Shown here: positions 1 to 4,821 of the stretch, in pieces
How positions within the stretch are numbered: the stretch's first letter is position 1
Layout of the letters: each line of letters starts with the position of its first letter
Assembly: GCA_946481355.1 (NCBI GenBank)
Contig: CAMLNH010000173.1
Location: 1 to 6,208 of the forward strand
Reading direction: 5' to 3'
DNA: 6,208 nucleotides
DNA from: an uncultured Curvibacter sp.
GTDB taxonomy: Bacteria; Pseudomonadota; Gammaproteobacteria; Burkholderiales; Burkholderiaceae
Notes under the pieces: generated by a model
What the model saw: the letters and a program-made list of their open reading frames with translations, nothing else
The model's database searches: none
Told to the model about the DNA's origin: nothing
Translations under genes and position numbers: made by a program

Positions 1-505
1 CTACGTGCTCTCGGGCGAACTGGCCCACAAGGACAACATGGGCAACGGCCGGGCCATCCCGCCGGGCGACGTGCAGCGCATGAGCGCGGGCCGCGGCGTG
101 ATGCACAGCGAGTACAACCACGCGCCCCAGGACACGACGCACTTCCTGCAGATCTGGATCGAGCCGAACGTGCGCGGCATTCCGTCGAGCTACGAGCAGA
201 AGAGTTTTGCCGAAGCCGAGAAGCGCGGTACCCTGCGCCTCGTGGCCTCGCCCGATGCGGCCCAGGGTTCGGTGAAGATCCATGCGGACGCGCGCCTGTA
301 CGCCGGGCTGTTCAACGGTGACGAGTCGGCTGAACTGGCGCTGGACCCGGCACGCAAGGCCTACGTGCACCTGGTGCGCGGGGAACTGGAAGTCAACGGC
401 CAGAAGCTCAGCGGCGGTGACGCCGCGCTGCTGGCTGAGGAGGACCGCATCGCGCTCAAGGCAGGGCGCGACGCGGAGGTTCTGGTCTTCGATCTCGCTG
501 CCTGA
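1..505 (+). CDS. Pirin family protein, YhhW/quercetinase type (3' part; 5' end outside window)
   Basis: This is the last 167 codons of a pirin; the reading frame is open from base 2 and stops with TGA at 503-505. Pirins are bicupin proteins with one metal site in the N-terminal cupin, and YhhW of E. coli is reported to degrade quercetin. The fragment opens with YVLSGELAHKDNMGN, which matches the second strand pair of the first cupin. It continues with MSAGRGVMHSEYN, giving metal ligands His35 and Glu37 of the fragment; the two other expected histidines (an HPH-type motif) would lie just upstream, outside the window. FLQIWIEP and SYEQKSF follow, typical of the YhhW branch, and the C-terminal cupin ends in VLVFDLAA. 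By comparison with YhhW (about 231 residues) roughly 65 residues are missing. A DoxX gene follows 34 bp downstream on the same strand. Family assignment is secure; the substrate is not shown by the sequence. Confidence 0.93.
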   Translation, partial: YVLSGELAHKDNMGNGRAIPPGDVQRMSAGRGVMHSEYNHAPQDTTHFLQIWIEPNVRGIPSSYEQKSFAEAEKRGTLRLVASPDAAQGSVKIHADARLYAGLFNGDESAELALDPARKAYVHLVRGELEVNGQKLSGGDAALLAEEDRIALKAGRDAEVLVFDLAA

Positions 506-539
506 TTTTGTCTGTCACTTTTTACAAGGAGTATTTCTC

Positions 540-947
540 ATGTTGGTCTCACTGCAAAACCCCCTGAGCCTGGCGGGCCGTCTGCTGATCGCCGCGCTCT
601 TCCTGCCCGCGGGCATTTCCAAGATCACCGGCTTTGCCGGCACCGTGGGCTACATCGGCTCGGTCGGGCTGCCGCTGCCGGCCGTGGGCGCGGCGCTGGC
701 TATTGCGGTCGAAGTGCTGGGCGGCCTGGCGCTGATCGTGGGTTACCAGACGCGTCTGGCTGCCCTGGCCCTGGCGCTCTTCACGCTGGTGGCGAGCTTC
801 TTCTTCCATGCCTACTGGAGCGTGCCGGCCGAGCAGGCCTTCATGCAGCAGCTGCTGTTCTTCAAGAACATCGCCGTGGTCGGTGGCCTCTTCGTGCTGG
901 CGGCCCATGGCGCGGGGGCCTGGAGCCTGGATGGCAAACGCAAGTAA
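540..947 (+). CDS. DoxX family integral membrane protein
   Basis: A 135-residue inner-membrane protein. Its ATG at 540 has a strong Shine-Dalgarno AAGGAG at 526-531, 8 bases away, which decides the start over the longer out-of-frame opening. Four hydrophobic segments can be read at about residues 11-29, 45-67, 72-91 and 107-123, the normal DoxX four-helix layout. Family-like features include GRLLIAALFLPAGISKITGF in helix 1, a Glu58 followed by a GG pair in helix 2, GYQTRLAALALALFT at the start of helix 3, and FFKNIAVVGGL in helix 4. The C-terminus (DGKRK) is basic and probably cytoplasmic. DoxX proteins are linked to quinones: DoxD/DoxA in archaea form a thiosulfate:quinone oxidoreductase, and YqjF of E. 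coli is annotated as a putative quinol oxidase subunit. No catalytic residue can be assigned here. Its place between a pirin and a flavodoxin-fold gene supports a redox role. A terminator-like hairpin follows 12 bp after the stop. Confidence 0.93.
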   Translation: MLVSLQNPLSLAGRLLIAALFLPAGISKITGFAGTVGYIGSVGLPLPAVGAALAIAVEVLGGLALIVGYQTRLAALALALFTLVASFFFHAYWSVPAEQAFMQQLLFFKNIAVVGGLFVLAAHGAGAWSLDGKRK

Positions 948-959
948 GCTGCCCCCTCA

Positions 960-1006
960 CGTCCTGTCCCGGCGATCGGCCGGCACAGGACGCTGTCTTT
1001 CTTATT
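960..1006 (+). terminator. Intrinsic terminator-like hairpin between the DoxX and flavodoxin genes
   Basis: The arms CGTCCTGT (960-967) and ACAGGACG (985-992) pair perfectly. After one C/C mismatch (968/984) the stem continues with CCGGC (969-973) and GCCGG (979-983), closing a 5-base loop, GATCG. This gives 13 base pairs with one mismatch, followed at once by the T-rich CTGTCTTTCTTATTC. It sits just after the DoxX stop, as expected of a Rho-independent terminator, although the T run is interrupted by C and A. It may end transcription after DoxX or act as a leaky attenuator that lowers expression of the two downstream genes. Confidence 0.75.
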
Positions 1007-1016
1007 CAATGCATTT

Positions 1017-1022
1017 CGGGAG
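1017..1022 (+). promoter_or_regulatory. Ribosome binding site of the flavodoxin-family gene
   Basis: CGGGAG is the only purine-rich Shine-Dalgarno-like stretch here and lies 6 bases before the ATG at 1029. Another ATG at 1025 is only 2 bases from it and opens a different frame that encodes an Arg/Gln-rich, non-protein-like product, so 1029 is the real start. The site is weaker than the AAGGAG sites of the genes on either side. Confidence 0.55.
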
Positions 1023-1028
1023 CCATGC

Positions 1029-1583
1029 ATGGCACGTGTCGCTGTTGTTTTCCATTCGGGCTATGGCCATACCCAGCGTCTGGCGCAGGCCGTCGCCGAC
1101 GGTGCGAACGCCGAGCTGATCGCCATCGACGCCGAGGGCAACTTGCCCGAGGGCGGCTGGGACGTGCTCAGCGCGGCCGACGCCATCGTGCTGGGTTCGC
1201 CCACCTACATGGGCGGCGTGAGCTGGCAGTTCAAGAAATTCGCCGATGCGACGAGCAAGCCCTGGTACACCCAGGCCTGGAAGGACAAGGTCTTCGCCGG
1301 CTTCACCAACAGCGCCAACGTCAGCGGCGACAAGGCCTCGACGTTGGCCTATCTCCATACCCTGGCCATGCAGCATGGCGGCATCTGGGTCGGGCTGGGG
1401 CTGGTCTATCACAACACCAAGGATTCGAAGCGCAGCGATGTGAACCACATCGCCGCCAACGTCGGCCTGATGGGGCAGACCCCTTCGGATGCGCCGGCCG
1501 ACAAGATGGAGGCCAGCGACCTGGAGACCGCGCGCCTCTTCGGTCAGCGCGTGGCGGGCATTGCACAGCGGCTGCACGGCTGA
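1029..1583 (+). CDS. Flavodoxin-family NAD(P)H-dependent oxidoreductase, WrbA-like
   Basis: A 184-residue soluble cytoplasmic flavoprotein of the flavodoxin fold. After the first beta strand (ARVAVVF) comes the FMN phosphate loop, Ser10-Gly-Tyr-Gly-His-Thr15, equivalent to the SMYGH loop of WrbA. GSPTYMGGVSWQFKKF (about residues 56-71) matches the second flavin-contacting loop (WrbA has GTPTRFG in this place). FTNSANVSGDKASTL (about 92-106) matches the third loop (the SSTGTGGGQE region of WrbA). WrbA-like enzymes transfer two electrons from NAD(P)H to quinones and so avoid semiquinones; that activity is likely here but inferred from the family. The C-terminus is compact and ends RLHG. The gene lies 81 bp after DoxX, beyond a terminator-like hairpin, and 49 bp before a second pirin. 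No convincing sigma-70 promoter is visible between the hairpin and the start. An NADPH-dependent FMN reductase or a small quinone reductase would be the alternative labels. Confidence 0.9.
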   Translation: MARVAVVFHSGYGHTQRLAQAVADGANAELIAIDAEGNLPEGGWDVLSAADAIVLGSPTYMGGVSWQFKKFADATSKPWYTQAWKDKVFAGFTNSANVSGDKASTLAYLHTLAMQHGGIWVGLGLVYHNTKDSKRSDVNHIAANVGLMGQTPSDAPADKMEASDLETARLFGQRVAGIAQRLHG

Positions 1584-1632
1584 GCTGACGTGCCCGGCAG
1601 ACGACAGATAGATCATCAGAAGGAGTACTTGT

Positions 1633-2520
1633 ATGGCTGAAAACGCGCTGGTCCTGTCGGGCCACGAGAAGGATCTGGGCGGAGGTTTCATCGTGCGCCG
1701 GGTGCTGCCGGCGGCGACGAAGCGCGCGGTAGGGCCTTTCATCTTCTTCGACCACTTCGGCCCCGTGACGGAAACGCCCGGCCGTGCGCACGATGTGCGG
1801 CCGCATCCGCACATCGGGCTGGCGACCGTCACGTATCTTTTCGAGGGCGCGCAGATGCACCGCGACAGCGTGGGATCGCTGCAGCGCATCGAACCCGGTG
1901 CCGTCAACTGGATGACGGCGGGCCGCGGCATCGTGCACTCCGAGCGCAAGCCCGATGACCTGCTGGACCAGCACTACGGCATTCACGGCCTGCAGCTCTG
2001 GGCCGCGCTGCCGCGGGCGCACGAGGAAGATGCACCGAGCTTCGTGCACACGCCGGCCAGCGCCATCCCGCAGCTGCAGGTAGGCGACGCCAGCGTGCGC
2101 CTGCTGATCGGCGAGGCCTGGGGCGCCCGTTCGCCGGTGGCGGTCTACATGCCCACGCTCTACCTCGACGTGCAACTGCCTGCGGGGGGCGTGTTCGAGT
2201 TGCCGCCCCTGTACGAGGAGCGCGCGGTCTATGCGGTGGATCAGGACCTGCAGGTCGGTGGGGCCGCTCTGGCCGCGCGCCAGATGGCCGTGCTGCCTGT
2301 CGACGAGACCGTGCGCATCACGGCCGGGTCGCAGCCCGCGCGTCTGGTCGTGATCGGTGGCGCAGCGCTGGACGGCCCGCGCCACATGTGGTGGAACTTT
2401 GTCTCCAGCCGCAAGGAGCGCATCGTGCAGGCCGCCGAGGAGTGGGAGACCCAGCGCCTGGGCCAGGTGCCGGGGGAGACGGAATTCATCCCCCTGCCCG
2501 AGCGGCGCTTCGTGCCCTGA
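1633..2520 (+). CDS. Pirin family protein, full-length long form
   Basis: A 295-residue cytoplasmic bicupin. The ATG at 1633 has AAGGAG at 1620-1625, 7 bases upstream. The N-terminal cupin contains DVRPHPHIGLATVTYLFEG with His58 and His60, and NWMTAGRGIVHSERK with His102 and Glu104; these four match the metal ligands of human pirin (His56, His58, His101, Glu103), so the metal site looks intact. QLWAALP follows. The C-terminal cupin spans roughly residues 150-250 and leads to the pirin-typical tail PRHMWWNFVSSRKERIVQAA (about 254-273) and FIPLPERRF near the end. It is clearly a different subfamily from the shorter pirin at the left edge and not a recent duplicate. Bacterial pirins have been reported as quercetinases or as metabolic regulators; the substrate is unknown here. 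It is the last gene of the plus-strand cluster, and its stop faces the next gene's stop across 3 bp. Confidence 0.95.
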   Translation: MAENALVLSGHEKDLGGGFIVRRVLPAATKRAVGPFIFFDHFGPVTETPGRAHDVRPHPHIGLATVTYLFEGAQMHRDSVGSLQRIEPGAVNWMTAGRGIVHSERKPDDLLDQHYGIHGLQLWAALPRAHEEDAPSFVHTPASAIPQLQVGDASVRLLIGEAWGARSPVAVYMPTLYLDVQLPAGGVFELPPLYEERAVYAVDQDLQVGGAALAARQMAVLPVDETVRITAGSQPARLVVIGGAALDGPRHMWWNFVSSRKERIVQAAEEWETQRLGQVPGETEFIPLPERRFVP

Positions 2521-2528
2521 CCCTCAGG
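2516..2528. repeat. Small palindrome containing both convergent stop codons
   Basis: CCTGA (2516-2520) and TCAGG (2524-2528) are perfect complements around CCC. The TGA of the pirin gene (2518-2520) and the TCA that is the stop of the minus-strand lipoprotein gene (2524-2526) make up the core. Only 5 bp of stem and no T tract follow, so a terminator role is doubtful; facing TGA codons give 3 of the 5 pairs for free. Confidence 0.3.
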
Positions 2529-3519
2529 ACCGCGGCAGGTAGTCGCCGCTGTCCAGATTGAGCAGCGAGACCGGCTGGCGCAGCAGGCCCGCGCGCTGCA
2601 TCAAGGGTGACAGTTGCAGGGCGATGCGCTGCAGGGCGCTGTCGGTATCGGCAAGGTAACGCTGGTTGCCCAGGCGGTCGGGCTGTTCCAGACCGCGCAA
2701 GGCCTCCAGCAGGGCCTCGGCGCTGAGCTGCAGGCGCGGTGCCATGCGGTAGGCCGCCTCCCAGGGGTTGCGTCGCTGATAGTCCAGCGCCTGGAAATAG
2801 CCTGCCAGCGCAGCGCGCAGGGTGTCCCCATGCACAGGCAGCGCGTCGCTGCGCACGGCCAGCACGTGGAACAGGGTGTCCGGCAACTGGCGTGTGTTCA
2901 GCGCCGGGCGGGCCCCGCGCGCAAGCAGGCGGCCGGCCACGGGCTCGTGCGTGACGAGTGCATGGATGTCATGGCGCTCCCAGGCCAGCTCATGCTGCTC
3001 GTAGGGCAGGCGCTGCACCTGCACGTCTTCGGCCTGCAGACCGGCCTGTTCCAGTGCCAGCTGCAGCATCAGGGTGCTCTGGCTGCTGGGGTCGACACCG
3101 ATGCGCTGTCCGCGCAGCGCCGACAGGCCGCGCAGGCCGGGTTGCAGCAGCAGCATGTCCGCACCGCGCGAGACATCCAGCACCAGCACGACTTGCAGTT
3201 TCAGCCCCTCGTCACGCAGTTGCAGCACTTCGCTCAGCGGCAGCAGGGCGCCGTCGGCGCGCGACTCGCGCAGGCGCTGAACCGAATCCTGCAGGGTGGC
3301 GGTTTCCTGCAGCAGCAGCATGGGCTGGGCCGGCAGGTAACCCAGTTGCTGGGCCAGGAAAAAGGGTTCATGTCCCGGCCAGGGATGGCCGACGAGGCGC
3401 AGGGGGGTGGGCGGCGAGCAGCCGCCGCTGAGCCAGGGGCCGAGCACGCCCAGCAGCAGCACGCAGCGCCGACGCAGGACGGTGACCGGCCTGGGGGCAG
3501 TGTGCGGGATGCGCGGCAT
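2524..3519 (-). CDS. ABC transporter substrate-binding lipoprotein, NMT1/THI5-like (orphan)
   Basis: A 331-residue exported protein resembling the NitT/TauT/SsuA-type binding proteins. Residues 1-15 are followed by an RRR cluster (16-18), a hydrophobic core (20-30) and a relaxed lipobox ending SGG-Cys34, so it is probably a lipoprotein anchored in the envelope. The mature part starts PLRLVGHPWPGHEPFFLAQQ, the usual first strand and helix in which a solute-facing loop is followed by FxLAQ. RADGALLPLSEVLQL (about 88-102), GADMLLLQPG and LRGQRIGVDPSSQSTLM (about 137-153) follow the family pattern. The C-terminal lobe carries VTHEPVAGRLLARGA. The protein is very rich in Leu and Gln. The start at 3519 has no clear Shine-Dalgarno, and no better in-frame start is visible. 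trhO lies 87 bp upstream on the same strand; no permease or ATPase gene adjoins. The ligand cannot be deduced. A sensor-like or trans-acting binding protein is possible. Confidence 0.82.
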   Translation of the reverse strand: MPRIPHTAPRPVTVLRRRCVLLLGVLGPWLSGGCSPPTPLRLVGHPWPGHEPFFLAQQLGYLPAQPMLLLQETATLQDSVQRLRESRADGALLPLSEVLQLRDEGLKLQVVLVLDVSRGADMLLLQPGLRGLSALRGQRIGVDPSSQSTLMLQLALEQAGLQAEDVQVQRLPYEQHELAWERHDIHALVTHEPVAGRLLARGARPALNTRQLPDTLFHVLAVRSDALPVHGDTLRAALAGYFQALDYQRRNPWEAAYRMAPRLQLSAEALLEALRGLEQPDRLGNQRYLADTDSALQRIALQLSPLMQRAGLLRQPVSLLNLDSGDYLPRS

Positions 3520-3606
3520 GGCTGCGGAAGGTGCCTAGGGTATTTCCATGGTATGCCGAAACAGCCCTGGGCTCCAGCCCCGCCGGACAGGTGAAACGGG
3601 AATAAG

Positions 3607-4344
3607 TTACGGCAGACGGGCCGTCAGGTCGTGGCCCAGGGCTTCCCGTTCGTCGAAGACAAAGCAGGCGCCGCGATAGTGCGCACCGCCGGTTTCCTCG
3701 AAATACTTGAGGATGCCGCCTTCGAGCTGGTAGACGTGATCGATGCCGGCTTCCTGCATGTAGATCGCCGCCTTTTCGCAGCGTATGCCGCCGGTGCAGA
3801 AGCTCACGATGGTTTTGCCGGCGAGTTCGTCCTTGTGGGCCAGCAGGGCGGCCGGAAAGTCGGAGAACTTGCCGATGCGCCAGTCGATGGCATCTTTGAA
3901 GCTGCCGTGGTCGACCTCGAAGGTATTGCGCGTGTCCAGTGTCACCACAGGACGGCCTTCGTCATCATGGCCCTGATCGAGCCAGCGCTGCAGGGTGGTC
4001 GCAGGCACGGCCGGTGCGCGGCCTGCGGCGGGCCGGATCGTGGGGTGGTTCATGCGGATGATCTCGCGCTTGACCTTGACCAGCATCTTGCGAAAGGGCT
4101 GGCGCTCCGACCAGCTCTCCTTGGGTGCCAGGTCCTGCAGGCGCACGTCCTGCCGCAGCTCGGCCACGAAGCTGCGTACGGCCGCCTCGGTGCCGGCGAG
4201 GAAGAGGTTGATCCCTTCCTCAGCCAGCAGGATCGTGCCCTTGAGCGCCAGCGCCGTGGCCCGTGCGTGGAGCTGGTCGCGCAGGGCGGGGGCGTCGGGC
4301 AGGGGGACGAATTTGTAGGCGGAGATGTTGAGGATGGGCTGCAC
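3607..4344 (-). CDS. trhO: tRNA uridine(34) hydroxylase / rhodanese-domain sulfurtransferase (YceA/UPF0176)
   Basis: A 245-residue cytoplasmic protein. TrhO hydroxylates U34 of certain tRNAs in an oxygen-dependent way, giving ho5U, the precursor of the wobble modifications cmo5U/mcmo5U that CmoA and CmoB complete. The N-terminal UPF0176 domain (about 1-95) contains [28 protein letters not shown] and the basic [13 protein letters not shown]. The rhodanese domain (about 110-220) has [17 protein letters not shown] and the active-site loop SF-Cys183-TGGIR-Cys189-EKAA; Cys183 corresponds to the essential Cys179 of the E. coli protein. [16 protein letters not shown] and [10 protein letters not shown] close the domain. 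The start is GTG (4342-4344), fixed by homology because the family begins almost at this point; there is no Shine-Dalgarno before it. The protein ends about where a Cys-rich C-terminal extension begins in longer homologues. It is divergent from a small membrane protein gene. Confidence 0.93.
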   Translation of the reverse strand: MQPILNISAYKFVPLPDAPALRDQLHARATALALKGTILLAEEGINLFLAGTEAAVRSFVAELRQDVRLQDLAPKESWSERQPFRKMLVKVKREIIRMNHPTIRPAAGRAPAVPATTLQRWLDQGHDDEGRPVVTLDTRNTFEVDHGSFKDAIDWRIGKFSDFPAALLAHKDELAGKTIVSFCTGGIRCEKAAIYMQEAGIDHVYQLEGGILKYFEETGGAHYRGACFVFDEREALGHDLTARLP

Positions 4345-4388
4345 AGCAGGGATTTTAGGTTTGTGCGGGGGCGGGGCGGGCGCAGGTT

Positions 4389-4407
4389 TGCAGGTATAAA
4401 GCCTGCA
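4389..4407. promoter_or_regulatory. Operator-like inverted repeat around a TATAAA in the divergent intergenic region
   Basis: TGCAGG (4389-4394) and CCTGCA (4402-4407) are perfect inverted arms separated by 7 bases, TATAAAG. GCAGGT also occurs as three direct copies (4382-4387, 4390-4395, 4405-4410). The TATAAA (4395-4400) resembles a sigma-70 -10 box pointing to the membrane protein gene 66 bp downstream, but no fitting -35 is seen at the usual distance. A regulator site overlapping a promoter is possible; so is chance. Confidence 0.35.
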
Positions 4408-4465
4408 GGTGCCGGCGCAGCACCCGAGGCCTTCCGTCTACGCGCATCCTTGAAGGAGATCGAAC

Positions 4466-4807
4466 ATGCAGTCAGGCAATCTGGTGTTGTACTGGCCGGA
4501 CCTGGGCAACACCGTGTCCATCGCGGCCCTGGTGCTGGCGGTGGCCGTCTTTGTGTTCGGGCTGTTCAGCGGGGCACGGGCCAACAAAATACGGGTGCTG
4601 TTCGCCGTGATCCTGGCCAGCGTGCTGGGCTGGCTCATCATGCCCCTGGCCCTGCAGGCCGCAGCGACCGTGCGCCTGAGCAGCACCGGGACCGGCCTGA
4701 TGATCATGATCACGGTGATGCTGGTCTTCGTGGCGGTGCTGGCCACCAGCATCTACGAGATCATCACCGTCAGCATCTCGGACGTGGGCCTGGCTTCCAA
4801 GAAGTGA
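4466..4807 (+). CDS. Small integral membrane protein of unknown function (three predicted helices)
   Basis: I do not recognise this 113-residue protein. It is convincing as a gene: the ATG at 4466 has AAGGAG at 4453-4458, 7 bases upstream, and the translation has clear membrane-protein character. Three hydrophobic segments lie at about residues 16-36, 43-64 and 78-96. The loop after helix 1 is basic (Arg38, Lys41, Arg43) and the C-terminus ends SKK, while the N-terminus carries no basic residue. By the positive-inside rule the N-terminus is outside and the C-terminus inside. The loop between helices 2 and 3 (TVRLSSTGTG) is short. No catalytic motif, Cys or metal-ligand pattern is visible. It has no same-strand neighbour in the window: trhO is divergent to the left and dnaE is convergent 9 bp to the right, so it is probably transcribed alone. 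Confidence 0.85.
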   Translation: MQSGNLVLYWPDLGNTVSIAALVLAVAVFVFGLFSGARANKIRVLFAVILASVLGWLIMPLALQAAATVRLSSTGTGLMIMITVMLVFVAVLATSIYEIITVSISDVGLASKK

Positions 4808-4821
4808 GGCGCAGCCTCACT
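4803..4821. terminator. Palindrome spanning both convergent stop codons, possible bidirectional terminator
   Basis: AGTGAGGC (4803-4810) and GCCTCACT (4814-4821) form a perfect 8-bp stem with a 3-base loop, GCA. The stem contains the TGA of the small membrane protein gene (4805-4807) and, on the other arm, the stop of dnaE (4817-4819). A hairpin shared by two convergent genes is a common bidirectional terminator design. There is no T tract on the plus strand and only a weak one (CTTCTTGG) on the minus strand, so intrinsic termination is uncertain. Confidence 0.45.

Noticed and set aside
506..539. AT-richer 34-bp gap after the first pirin, checked for terminator or promoter
   Set aside because: There is a short T run but no stem before it, and the gap is explained by the DoxX ribosome site.
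1025..1588. 187-codon frame starting at the ATG four bases before the flavodoxin start
   Set aside because: It is the frame-shifted shadow of the flavodoxin gene, is Arg-rich, and its start is only 2 bases from the ribosome site.
1002..2385. Long minus-strand open frames (315 and 354 codons) opposite the flavodoxin and second pirin genes
   Set aside because: They are His/Arg/Gln-rich shadows of well-identified plus-strand genes and have no ribosome sites or recognisable motifs.
3563..3580. Alternating AGCCC-T-GGGCT-CC-AGCCC in the trhO-lipoprotein gap, considered as terminator or attenuator
   Set aside because: The possible stems are only 4 bp once a sterically allowed loop is left, and only a TTT follows, so it is not a convincing terminator.
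2614..3594. 326-codon open frame on the plus strand opposite the lipoprotein gene
   Set aside because: Its translation is dominated by Gln, Ala, Gly and Arg with no family resemblance. It mirrors the real minus-strand gene, whose CTG/CAG-rich codons leave the antisense frame open.
3520..3606. Search for a promoter or small gene in the 87-bp gap upstream of the lipoprotein gene
   Set aside because: No paired -35/-10 boxes at normal spacing. The only ATG there opens a 4-codon frame ending in TAG.
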